Shown here: in pieces, positions 1-8,796 of the stretch
Layout of the letters: every line of letters starts with the position of its first letter
Numbering within the stretch: the first letter of the stretch is position 1
DNA from: Voacanga thouarsii
Taxonomy: Eukaryota > Streptophyta > Magnoliopsida > Gentianales > Apocynaceae
Assembly (NCBI GenBank): GCA_026120185.1
Contig: JANUWF010001224.1
Span: 1,922,001 to 1,986,000 of the forward strand
Reading direction: 5' to 3'
Length of the DNA: 64,000 bases
The notes under the pieces: generated by a model
What the model saw: the letters and a program-made list of their open reading frames with translations, nothing else
Database searches by the model: none
What the model was told of the DNA's origin: nothing
Position numbers and translations under genes: made by a program

Positions 1-1056
1 TCTAGGTATAAAATGTCGTACAGATTCTTTTTCTAATTTATTAATAGTAACAGTTATTCTCATTGTTGTTTCCCATTTATCTATGGCTTCTTCAACATTT
101 GCAATACAATCTATATCGAAATATATTCCAATTGGTTTAATAGGTTCAGCCCTCATTTTTTTTTCTAAGGGTGTAAATTTATTAGTTTGTTGTTGCATAA
201 CAAAACTAATTCTAGCATATCCCTTAATTGGTTTATCAAAAGCCTGAGATGGATTTTTACTAGTACTGGGAATATCTAAAATGTTCAGATTATATTCTGG
301 ATTATATTCGGGCTTAATTTCAGTTATTTCAGGTTTCAAATTTATAAATTGAATTTTCATATTGATATCTCCAATCTTTGTTGTTAAATTTTCCATATTA
401 GAGGGAATTTCATCTGTGTTAGCATTACTCATTTCCTTTATATCATTTTGGTATATTCATTTTCTCTAAATGTCCTTGTAAGGGACTTTTCTATTCATCA
501 GGTATTATTATTCTCGTTTCTTTTCCAGTTTTAGTAATTATTTCTTTTTTCTTTTCTCTATCTCTTTACTGTAATAAAGTTATGATTAAAGTTGTTGTTT
601 TATCAATTTCCAATTTAATTTTTTCACCATAATATATGATTGTTTTTTGTAATTCTATAAAATCTTTGTCTAATTTAGTAGCTATATCTAACTCAGTTAA
701 AATTGTAAATTTTTGTTTATCCATCCTTTTGTATTCTACTAGATTCTCTTTAGTTTATATCGAGTGAACCTAAATCATCAAAATTTTCTAAATAGTTTAA
801 AAAATCTATTTCTTGAATATTCTCTAATTGATTGAAATCTTCTAGTCTAGGACTATGATCCTTCCTATATCTTACACTATTACTTAATATTTTTGATATC
901 TTAGTTAGCATATAAGTTCTTAAAGTGAATATAGGTAAAATAACCTTTATTTCTTCTCTGATTCTTTTAAATTGTCTTTCAATCTTTTTTAAGATATTCT
1001 AAATTTGGTTTTTGTCTAATAATTGGCCTAATAGGTGGTATTCGAGGCATTTTTAA
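1..1056 (-). pseudogene. Decayed pararetrovirus-like ORFs upstream of a protease (possible coat-protein region)
   Basis: On the minus strand several short open stretches follow one another, with starts near 1050, 724 and 432; the last runs off the window edge. They are separated by stops and are AT-rich like the protease ORFs at 4539-5290. The stretch from 432 to 1 encodes a hydrophilic protein with a conserved-looking aromatic/acidic block around the codons at 150-60, resembling the part of a caulimovirid polyprotein that precedes the protease. I infer it belongs to the same viral element, because a tRNA-iMet-like primer site lies just upstream (1257-1269, same strand). I cannot name the individual proteins. 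A coat-protein identity is a guess from order and composition only. Confidence 0.4.
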
Positions 1057-1099
1057 TCAGATATATAACCCCAATCTGTATCATCTATATAATTATCAG

Positions 1100-1345
1100 A
1101 AGAAAATCTAATTGGTACCTTATTATTATCCCATTCTTGAGCATATCTATTTTCAAATCCATCATCTATCATTTTTGAACCATAAAATGTTATGTGAAAA
1201 TCAAGTGAGGTAGTAGATTCTATTCATTCAATAGCTAAATTATCTAATTTCAGTATGGCTTTGATACCATTTTCTGATACCGAAAATTGTCGGTTCAAGA
1301 CAAACACATTTCTAGGAATGTTATCTTAGAATATTATGATAATTA
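1100..1345. repeat. Direct repeat copy 1 (primer-site segment)
   Basis: This segment recurs in the same orientation at about 2735-2985 with only a few substitutions. It covers a short minus-strand coding tail, the primer-binding site and the left edge of the module. In this copy the module is cut short at about 1345 and joined directly to the minus-strand protease fragment. Confidence 0.85.
1257..1269 (-). promoter_or_regulatory. Primer-binding site, tRNA-iMet type (pararetrovirus-like)
   Basis: The minus strand reads TGGTATCAAAGCC, one mismatch from the plant initiator tRNA-Met complement TGGTATCAGAGCC used by Caulimoviridae and many Copia elements. It sits between the ~330 bp module and the minus-strand ORFs, where a pararetroviral primer site is expected. 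Confidence 0.6.
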
Positions 1346-1527
1346 GATAACTTATGACTTATGTAATTTCTATTATCTCCTGTATCTATTAAAATATTTA
1401 TAGGCTTAAATTGTATTCCATCAAAATATTCTCCTTTTATTTTATAATTACTTAATTCATAATTTCGAGGTATAATAATTCCACTATTTGTTCTATTAAT
1501 AGGGTTACTCATTACATGAGTATTCAA
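1321..1527 (-). pseudogene. Truncated N-terminal fragment of the first protease ORF
   Basis: The translated minus strand matches the start of the open ORF at 4539-4976, including the retropepsin motif region, and is cut after the SHKL residues. The residue following DTG is Asp here instead of Ala, so the active-site loop is altered. It forms one arm of a large inverted repeat: 1345-2240 is the reverse complement of about 3810-4720. Confidence 0.8.
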
Positions 1528-1529
1528 AA

Positions 1530-1918
1530 ATTTAAAGTCCTACTTTGCTTTCTTACTTAAGCTTCGTGTGCCAAATGTAGGAAACAACCCCAATGCTATG
1601 CTTTGTAATACTGAAGGAGCCTAAGGAAGTTACCTGTTTGCTGACACATGCAGGTTGGGGCTGAAATTCCCTGTAAAAGTCTCAAGGTGTGAGCCGGTAT
1701 TATCAAGGTCAAAGAGAAGCTCAGGTATGGAAGCATAGTGGACCCTTTCTATTTTGATGATATAATCTGTTAATAATCTAACTCTTGTTGTGGTACTATT
1801 GTCACATTAATGATTACAATCACTGTATTCACATTATACATTTTAGATTTTATCATAATATTCCAAGATAACCTTCCTAGAAATGTGTTTGTGTTTGTCT
1901 TGAACTGACAAATTTTGG
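1530..1918 (-). repeat. ~330 bp module, copy A (inverted)
   Basis: This is the reverse complement of 4128-4500. It contains no long ORF. By position (next to the iMet-like primer site in copies at 1257 and 2881) I infer it is the intergenic/leader region of the pararetrovirus-like element. A role as promoter is not demonstrated; only a weak TATA-like ATATAAT string is visible inside it. Confidence 0.8.
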
Positions 1919-1921
1919 TAT

Positions 1922-2206
1922 TAGAAAAGAATGAATGATACTTTAGAAATTATGTTAGGAACTACTTTCCTTGAAACAATTAAACCTTATCAAATAACTT
2001 CATATGGTTTAAAAATAACATATAATGGAAAATTGATATACATACCCAAATGACAAGCCCTTATAGCATTTATATTCCAGTAGGAATTACATATAAAAAT
2101 TATAAAGCGGAATATTTTGCTGCATATATAGATAGTGGATCAGGATCATGTTTATGTAGATCAGATTATTTTCCTATGGAATGTCATCAATCATTAAAAC
2201 CTTGAC
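1922..2206 (+). pseudogene. Protease-junction fragment, copy 1
   Basis: Matches about 4852-5125: the C-terminus of the first protease ORF, the overlapping start of the second and its DSGSG active-site loop. It stops at the residues after the FP dipeptide and is joined to a short reversed end of the module (2207-2240). Confidence 0.85.
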
Positions 2207-2224
2207 CCTAGTGCTGTGCTTTGT

Positions 2225-2690
2225 AATACTGAAGGAGTCAATCGCACTTAGGTCAATCATTGATAAGCTTGATAAGTAGAATACCAATCTTTCCTTCTTG
2301 TTCTTGTCTGTTAATGCAGGCTTGCCTTACTAACCCTTCTTTCACTCGTTTGAACATGGTGGATTTTGATACCTTTAAAGTTGTAGCCAAAGATCGGATA
2401 CTCGTGTGACGTCTAAGAGGCATTTCTCGAATTCAGTTTAGATCAATTTGGACATGTTTCCATCCACTAGAAGGCTTTTGGTGAATTTCAATCTTTCTCC
2501 CAGCTTCTATAAAAGGTTTGGCTACCCTCCATATACGAATTACTGTGGAATAAGAAACACAAAATAGTTTTGCAGCTTCTAAAATTAACCCCTTCTTCGT
2601 TTGTCCATGATGACTCTGTTTTAGAATAAACTCAGCTATTTCTTATTTTTTATAATCTGTTAAAAACCTCTTATGACAGCCACAGTATAT
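2225..2690 (-). pseudogene. Mariner-like transposase, N-terminal DNA-binding fragment
   Basis: The minus-strand translation, with two in-frame stops, shows the plant Tc1/mariner N-terminal arrangement. A first helix-turn-helix (LEAAKLFCVSYSTVIRIW) is followed by the second one, containing IREMPLRRHTSIRSLA and VSKSTMFKRVKEG. These are characteristic of plant mariner-like transposases, which bind the terminal repeats through this region. The catalytic DDD domain is absent and I see no mariner terminal inverted repeats or TA duplication, so this is a dead 5' piece. It lies in the centre of the pararetrovirus-like inverted repeat, so either it inserted there or it was captured during rearrangement. 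Confidence 0.8.
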
Positions 2691-2734
2691 AACAAATGAA
2701 TAACTCATTTTTTATAACTTATTTTTTCCTCAAG

Positions 2735-2985
2735 AATGGTACCTTATTATTATCCCATTCTTGAGCATATCTATTTTCAAATCCATCATCTATCATTTTT
2801 GAACCATAAAATGTTATGTGCAAATCAAGTGAGGTAGTAGATTCTATTCATTCAATATCTAAATTATCTAATTTCAGTACGGCTTTGATACCATTTTTTG
2901 ATACCGAAAATTGTCAGTTCAAGACAAACACATTTCTAGGAATGTTATCTTAGAATATTATGATAAAATCTAAACCGTATAATGA
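2735..2985. repeat. Direct repeat copy 2 (primer-site segment)
   Basis: Nearly identical to 1100-1345 in the same orientation. Here the segment continues into a full module (copy B) and is not cut off. Confidence 0.85.
2881..2893 (-). promoter_or_regulatory. Second tRNA-iMet-type primer-binding site
   Basis: Same minus-strand string TGGTATCAAAGCC as at 1257-1269, in the duplicated segment. Confidence 0.6.
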
Positions 2986-3233
2986 GAATACAGTGATTGT
3001 AATCATTAATGCGACAATAGTACCACAACAAGAGTTAGATTATTAATAGATTATATCATCAAAACAAAAAGGGTCCACTACGCTTCCATACCTGAGCTTC
3101 TCTTTGACCTTAATAATACTGGGTCACACCATGAGACTTTTACCATGCATTTCAGCCCCAACCTACCCGTGTCAGTAAACAGGTAACTTCCCTAGGCTTC
3201 TTTAGTATTACAAAGCACAACATTGGGGTAAAG
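2900..3233 (+). repeat. ~330 bp module, copy B
   Basis: Runs from the CCGAAAATTGTC boundary to the block ending at CATTGGGGT. It is homologous to copies A, C and D with scattered substitutions. Confidence 0.85.
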
Positions 3234-3235
3234 GT

Positions 3236-3515
3236 TTTAATAATTGATGACATTCCTTAGGAAAACAATCTGATCTATATAAACATGATCTTGATCCACT
3301 ATCTATATATGCATTAAAATATTCTACTTATAATTTTTATATGTAATTCCTATTGGAATATAAATACTATAAGGGCTTATCATTTGGGTATGTATATCAA
3401 TTTTCCATTATATGTTATTTTTAAATCATATGAAGTTATTTGATAAGGTTTAACTATTTCAAGGAAAGTAGTTCCTAACATAATTTCTAAAATATCATTC
3501 ATTCTTTTTTTATAC
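3236..3515 (-). pseudogene. Protease-junction fragment, copy 2 (reversed)
   Basis: Reverse complement of the 4852-5125 segment. It has the same two breakpoints as the copies at 1922 and 3851. Confidence 0.85.
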
Positions 3516-3848
3516 CGAAAATTGTCGATTCAAGACAAACACAAACACATTTCTAGGAAGGTTATCTTGGAATATTATGACAAAATCTAAAATGTATAAT
3601 GAGAATACAGTGATTGTAGTCATTAATGCGATAATAGTACCACAACAAGAGTTAGATTATCAACAGATTATATCATCAAAATAGAAAAGGTCCACTATGC
3701 TTTCATACCAGAGCTTTTCTTTGACCTTGATAATACCGGGTCACACATTGAGACTTTTATCGGGCATTTTAGCCCTAACCTGCCTGTGTTAGCAAACAAG
3801 TAACTTCCCTAGGCTCCTTTAGTATTACAAAGCACAGCACTAGGGTCA
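3515..3848 (+). repeat. ~330 bp module, copy C
   Basis: Third module copy. Together with the reversed protease piece before it, it forms one ~615 bp unit of a tandem array (module plus, protease piece minus). Confidence 0.85.
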
Positions 3849-3850
3849 AG

Positions 3851-4128
3851 GTTTTAATGATTGATGACATTCCATAGGAAAATAATCTGATCTACATAAA
3901 CATGATCCTGATCCACTATCTATATATGCAGCAAAATATTCCGCTTTATAATTTTTATATGTAATTCCTACTGGAATATAAATGCTATAAGGGCTTGTCA
4001 TTTGGGTATGTATATCAATTTTTCATTATATGTTATTTTTAAACCATATGAAGTTATTTGATAAGGTTTAATTGTTTCAAGGAAAGTAGTTCCTAACATA
4101 ATTTCTAAAGTATCATTCATTCTTTTCT
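3851..4128 (-). pseudogene. Protease-junction fragment, copy 3 (reversed)
   Basis: Same content and end points as the copy at 3236-3515. This is the second unit of the tandem array. Confidence 0.85.
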
Positions 4129-4500
4129 AATACCGAAATTTGTCAGTTCAAGACAAACACAAACACATTTCTAGGAAGGTTATCTTGGAATATTATGATA
4201 AAATCTAAAATGTATAATGTGAATACAGTGATTGTAATCATTAATGCAGCAATAGTACCACAACAAGAGTTAGATTATTAATAGATTATATCATCAAAAT
4301 AGAAAGGGTCCACTATGCTTCCATACCTGAGCTTCTCTTTGACCTTGATAATACCGGCTCACACCTTGAGACTTTTACAGGGAATTTCAGCCCCAACCTG
4401 CATGTGTCAGCAAACAGGTAACTTCCTTAGGCTCCTTCAGTAGTACAAAGCATAGCATTGGGGTTGTTTCCTACATTTGGCACACGAAGCTTAAGTAAGA
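4128..4500 (+). repeat. ~330 bp module, copy D, joined to the open protease ORFs
   Basis: Fourth module copy. It runs directly into the open reading frames at 4539-5290. It is the right arm of the inverted repeat with copy A. Confidence 0.85.
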
Positions 4501-4538
4501 AAGCAAAGTAGGACTTTAAATTTTTGAATACTCATGTA

Positions 4539-4976
4539 ATGAGTAACCCTATTAATAGAACAAATAGTGGAATTATTATACCTCGAAATTATGAATTAAG
4601 TAATTATAAAATAAAAGGAGAATATTTTGATGGAATACAATTTAAGCCTATAAATATTTTAATAGATACAGGAGCTAATAGAAATTACATAAGTCATAAG
4701 TTATGTAATAAGTTACAAAAATTTCCTTTAGATAATCCACATCAATATACAAAATTTAAAGGAGAAATACATGAAAAAAATAAAATTGTGGAAACTTTAT
4801 TAAAATTTGGAACAAAGATTATTAACATTAGATTATTAATTGAAAATGAAGGAATGAATGATACTTTAGAAATTATGTTGGGAACTACTTTCCTTGAAAC
4901 AATTAAACCTTATCAAATAACTTCATATGGTTTAAAAATAACATATAATGGAAAACTAATATACATACCCAAATGA
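4539..4976 (+). CDS. Retropepsin-like protein 1 of a pararetrovirus-like element
   Basis: This is an open frame of 145 codons from the ATG at 4539; an upstream TTG at 4524 keeps the frame open a little further, but the ATG is the better start. Residues 38-50 contain the aspartic-protease active-site loop ILIDTGANRNYIS (Asp43), and a second hallmark IMLGTTF near residue 115 fits the retropepsin fold (hydrophobic-hydrophobic-Gly before the C-terminal strand). Retropepsins of reverse-transcribing viruses cleave the Gag-Pol polyprotein and act as dimers. The stop codon overlaps the next start (ATGA). No reverse transcriptase follows, since the sequence breaks into microsatellites at 5291. It could also derive from an unusual LTR element; the neighbour's caulimovirid-type protease makes a viral origin more likely. 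Confidence 0.65.
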   Translation: MSNPINRTNSGIIIPRNYELSNYKIKGEYFDGIQFKPINILIDTGANRNYISHKLCNKLQKFPLDNPHQYTKFKGEIHEKNKIVETLLKFGTKIINIRLLIENEGMNDTLEIMLGTTFLETIKPYQITSYGLKITYNGKLIYIPK

Positions 4977-5290
4977 CAAGCCCTTATAGTATTTATATTC
5001 CAATAGGAATTACATATAAAAATTATAAAGTAGAATATTTTGTTGCATATATAGATAGTGGATCAGGATTATGTTTATGTAGATCAGATTGTTTTCCTAA
5101 GGAATGTCATCAATCATTAAAACCTATTAAAGGAAAATATATTTCAGATAGCCTTATTGAAATCTCTTCAGGAATAGAGCAACCCATAATTTTATTTAGA
5201 TCTCTTCTTATTAAATGCACACCATTTTATTTTTATAATACCGTATTAGATATTTTACTTGGTAATAATTTTTTTACAATTATTTCATAA
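4973..5290 (+). CDS. Caulimovirid-type aspartic protease fragment (retropepsin 2)
   Basis: This is an open frame of 105 codons starting in a 4-base overlap with the upstream ORF. The active-site loop is AYIDSGSGLCLC (Asp28), followed by a CFPKE-type segment and, at residues 92-101, the ILLGNNFF block. The order D-S/T-G-S, FP-E and IGNNF-like is typical of Caulimoviridae proteases, in which the protease immediately precedes the reverse transcriptase. In those viruses it matures the capsid and polymerase polyprotein. The frame ends at a stop just after GNNFF and no polymerase is present downstream, so I treat the element as truncated. Two different retropepsin-like frames in tandem is unusual; see findings. 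Confidence 0.65.
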   Translation: MTSPYSIYIPIGITYKNYKVEYFVAYIDSGSGLCLCRSDCFPKECHQSLKPIKGKYISDSLIEISSGIEQPIILFRSLLIKCTPFYFYNTVLDILLGNNFFTIIS

Positions 5291-5407
5291 AGTTATATTT
5301 GATACTCTTGCCTACCAAATACATTTTAAAACTCCTTGCCATCATTTAAAAAATAATTTTTTAAGTATAAAATTATAGGTGTATCAATATAATCTTTCTT
5401 TTTATTC

Positions 5408-5452
<45 letters not shown>

Positions 5453-5578
5453 TGTATGAATATATAATTATGTTTATATACAAATATATGAATATGGTTA
5501 TATGTGTGTGTGTGTGTGTGTTTATATACTTTTATGAATATGTGTATATATGTTAATATGTATGTATGAATGTATCTA

Positions 5579-5612
<34 letters not shown>

Positions 5613-5722
5613 GTGTTTTATATTATAATATGCATGAACTGTGAATAAAAACATAAAATATTTCTATTATATATATATATTTATATACTTTTATGAATAT
5701 CTGTATATATGTTAATATGTAT

Positions 5723-5799
<77 letters not shown>

Positions 5800-6007
5800 A
5801 ATATATATTGGTCCCTAAATTTTTTATATTTTTAAAATGACCCCCAAAAATTTTGGAATTTAGTCCCTAAAATTTTGAATATTTATTGTACGACCAAAAA
5901 ATTTTTTTGATTGGTCACTAAATTTGTAATTATTTATAATATGACCCCTAAAACATTTTACAATTATTCCCTAATGTATATGTGTGTATATATAAGTATA
6001 TATGCAT
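5291..6007. repeat. Microsatellite-rich spacer
   Basis: No gene seen. It holds (TG)n at about 5412-5450 and 5503-5520, (TA)n at 5581-5611, (ATCT)n at 5723-5760 followed by (CT)n and (TA)n up to 5799. At 5811-5970 there is a degenerate tandem block built on a GTCCCTAAATTTT/ATGACCCC motif. Confidence 0.85.
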
Positions 6008-6141
6008 ATGTATATATATACAAGAACACACAACCATCAAGCACATAGATAAACGTTTTATAAATCCATATGCACATGCAAAATGCCATACCAAACTTAT
6101 ATTCCCCATGTACCAAGTGTAGGATTGGACAGGGTATTATA
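6008..6141 (-). mobile_element. Gypsy-1 3' LTR remnant (start of LTR only)
   Basis: Homologous to the first ~130 bp of the Gypsy-1 5' LTR (27080-27209, minus orientation), sharing the run from the TATAATA/TGTAATA end through a conserved TATGGATTTATAAAA string. The rest of this LTR is missing: homology stops where the microsatellite spacer begins. Confidence 0.7.
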
Positions 6142-6278
6142 TCATCCCTCTCCTTAAAGGAATTTCGTCCAAAAATTCAGGGTATCATACCTCTATAACA
6201 ATTCTAGATACTTTTACCTCATCCATTATTCCATTTCCCTAGTAGCATCATATGTACTATGAAGTTCCAACAAAACCT
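6142..6278 (-). pseudogene. Gypsy-1 pol C-terminal tail and polypurine tract
   Basis: The minus strand reads a decayed pol end (a DATREMEEWM-like string and then an FxDEI-like tail) followed by GGACGAAATTCC and the purine run at 6146-6157, directly before the 3' LTR. In plant chromoviruses this GGACGAAATT..AAGGGGG arrangement marks the end of pol and the polypurine tract that primes plus-strand DNA. Stops are present. Confidence 0.65.
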
Positions 6279-7660
6279 TGTAACACCCCTACTAAAGGTT
6301 ACAATGGAAACATATCAATACCGGGTGTCGTCTTGTCCAACTTCCTAGACAAGAGGTCTTTATAGTGAAAATAACAGAGTATACAAGGTCGCAATCCATA
6401 CAATAATCCATACTGATGGTCACATACACATATATAACAGAAAATTTTATACATGAAAAGTTCCACCTCATATCAGTAATAAGGTAAATTATCAAAAGGG
6501 AGACGTTCGGACCTAAACTACTCTATCCGTAGGTCTGCTCAATTCTAGATCCTACAAAAAAATAAGATAAAAGACACGTGTGAGTGAAAAATCACCCAGT
6601 GAGTCCCATGTGTGCTAGTGCTTTAGTAAATAAACAAAGTGTATAAAACTTTTATGGAATAGTATATCATTTATTAACTAGAAACAAATCCAAAACTCTC
6701 TAAAGAAGAGTTTACTTAGAACTTAATCATTTTGGGAAAATGGTGTTTCAGTTTCAAAACATTGCCCCGATTTTCAAATCACAGGCACTTCTCCTATAGA
6801 AGCTCGGCCCGCGTGCAAATCTCACAAGTCTTCGCCTTCGACATCATAGTCTTATTGTACTAAGGTCACAAGCCTATAGTATTCAACTATGCATTATCGG
6901 AAGGGTAAGGGCAAATGAGCACAATACTAATTAATTCAGAATATTTTTCTTACCACTGTATGCCCAGGGATCCCAATACCAATCTTACTTACCATAAGTC
7001 GGGGATCCTAACACCAACCTTACTCACCAGTATTAATGCGAACCTTACTAACCAATATCAATGCCAGCCTTACTCACCGTATGACTCATCTCAATGTCCT
7101 GTTACCTCATTTGGAGTGAGACAATCCCTAGAACTAAGCTAGGTTACTAAGGTTGTCTCACTCTCACGTAGACCAATACAAAGATCAGAGTCCTTGCGAA
7201 GTACTTAATATCACCATTATCAGCCCCTTCTGAGTGAGGCTAGAAGGTTATCTGCTCTCGTAGGATATTCAATCAAAACATTTTTGGTGCAAATAACACT
7301 TTCTAAAATTTGATCCCACTAACTCACAAGTCAGATCATCATTCACATAGGTTTTGCAAGGCCAATCAATTCATTCCATAGGCATACCAGGCCAATAAAC
7401 AATTTCAGGGATCAAAAGTCATTTTCCAAAAGTCAATCTCATCAAGAGAGATCATTTTCCAAAACCATGTCAAAACAGGTTAACGAGTTCTTTTCATACA
7501 TCAAAATAAGTTTCCAGGAGTATTTGGGTCATTTTCCTCATACTCGATTACAAAAGTCATTTTCAAGGGTATTCGGGTCATTTTACCCATATCCTATTTG
7601 CAAAATGTTCACAAGAGTTCCAATAAGGATATTTCGGTCATTTACGGAATACCTATTACG
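6279..7660 (-). mobile_element. LTR (probably solo, right end uncertain) of the TGTAACACC family, inserted in Gypsy-1 pol
   Basis: The left end TGTAACACCCC is the reverse complement of the LTR terminus seen at 23725, 11840 and 41302. The sub-terminal GTGTGTGCTT/GACTTACTGAG-type block (here 6579-6618) and the 'guanine-rich, GTCTTTATA' block near 6340 recur in all four copies. The right end at about 7660 is inferred from a TATTACG string, with GACCT flanking versus AACCT on the left, so the TSD is imperfect. Inside, 6940-7090 is a degenerate repeat of CCAATACCAATCTTAC-type units and 7500-7650 repeats a GGTCATTTT unit. No ORF is believable. Confidence 0.5.
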
Positions 7661-8240
7661 ACCTCCTGAGAGGGTGAAAAAGAAGCAAGCCCAGCATGGC
7701 AAACATTCTAAATTCTTTCATTACTATCCTATTCTCCAAAGTACATTGGTCATTAGGTTTATTTATCAAGGAGGTTAAACATCTCGTGCACATCTGCTTC
7801 AACATCTTCTGAGCCTTCACCCCCACTATTAAAAATTTCAACTCCTTCACACGTTTCCCATTAAATTCTATTACATCATATCCTAGTCTAACAAACTATA
7901 TTGTCTTGATCTTATAGTCTACATTAGCTCCTTGCTTATCTAACCAATCCATGCCCAAGATTAAACCATTGTCTTCAATAGATAAAATTATGAGGTTTGC
8001 CTTAAGAATTTCTTTTCCCACCTTAACATTACATTCTCACATCAATTTCCCCATTTCCACTGTCTTCCTTAAAGGGGTACTCACCAACAAAGTAAGGGTA
8101 ATTCATCCCTATTCCAACCCAAATGACGTGGACAACATTTATTTACATAAGAATGCACGGATCTAAGGTCTATAAGTACATTAACAACATAACTTCAAAT
8201 AGAGAGCATACTTTCTACTACCGTAACATCGGCTCTGACT
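7661..8240 (-). pseudogene. Gypsy-1 protease region, decayed
   Basis: Minus-strand frames with many stops retain the outline of a plant Gypsy retropepsin. There is an alanine/valine-rich entry, a loop where D-P/S-G-A-T-H-S-F is expected (now LIDLRSVHSY near 8160), and a downstream MVWSWAWIG-like string that corresponds to the usual GMDWL block. The catalytic Gly is gone. It follows the gag zinc knuckles in the expected order. The polymerase that should come next is deleted. Confidence 0.5.
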
Positions 8241-8250
8241 TCTTCTTAGT

Positions 8251-8466
8251 TTAAAGAAAAAACCTTAGCCTAGCAACTCCAGTGATTGTCCCTCTATTAG
8301 CACTAATAGGTGATGATGGGGCTCTTTGTCCAATTCTCAGCAATTTTGGGTAGTTGTTCTGTATATAGTTTAGGTCTCCACAATTGTAGCACTTTCTAGC
8401 TACTCCTTTTGACCAACAATCATTCTCTATATTACTACGTTTTCTACAATATTGGCATGTTGGCAA
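8251..8466 (-). pseudogene. Gypsy-1 gag zinc-knuckle segment
   Basis: An open minus-strand stretch encodes two CCHC-like boxes: CQYC-RKRS-N-IEND-C and CYNC-GDLN-Y-IQNN-Y. CCHC knuckles of gag bind element RNA. Here the first His is Asn, the second His is Tyr and the last Cys is Tyr, so neither knuckle is intact. Plant chromovirus gag often has this double arrangement just before the protease, matching the neighbour at 7661-8240. Confidence 0.7.
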
Positions 8467-8639
8467 GTTCGAGATTGGGCTTGTTGGTGCAACTTGAGCC
8501 TGCTTCCCCTTATTTTCCCATTGTTGCCCAGCTGGTCGCTTGTGATACTACTGGTAGTCTTGCTTGTTGGTATGGTTCAAGTACCATTCGGTGTTTATCC
8601 TTATTTTCCATTCTAGTTCAATCATCCACTGTCGCTACA

Positions 8640-8796
8640 TAGGTTGCTGGTGGAAAAGGTGCTAAAGCTTTCCTTATATCATGCCTCAATCCTTTGATAA
8701 ATTACCTCGTGTACTTCTACTTAGTGCCGACCAAGCATTTACAGTACTTGGATAGTTAAGTAAAGTGGGTAGCGTATTGTGCTTCCACTATATGAA
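8640..8796 (-). pseudogene. Gypsy-1 gag (Retrotrans_gag) C-terminal piece, left of the Gypsy-2 insertion
   Basis: The minus-strand translation IVEAQYATHFT..LSKYCKCLV..YTR.FIKGLRHDIRKAL has the V-x-x-Y-x-x-x-F-x-x-L-S-x-Y and F-x-x-G-L-x-x-x-I-x-x-x-L pattern of the plant Retrotrans_gag domain. It carries on from the segment at 21985-22460 once Gypsy-2 is taken out. Confidence 0.75.

Noticed and set aside
1530..4500. CRISPR-like array
   Set aside because: Repeats are ~330 bp, few, and in alternating orientation, with eukaryotic retroelement content.
4539..5290. Host aspartic protease gene
   Set aside because: Host pepsin-like proteases are long and bilobal; these are short retropepsin-type single domains with the GNNFF block and repeated viral-type flanks.
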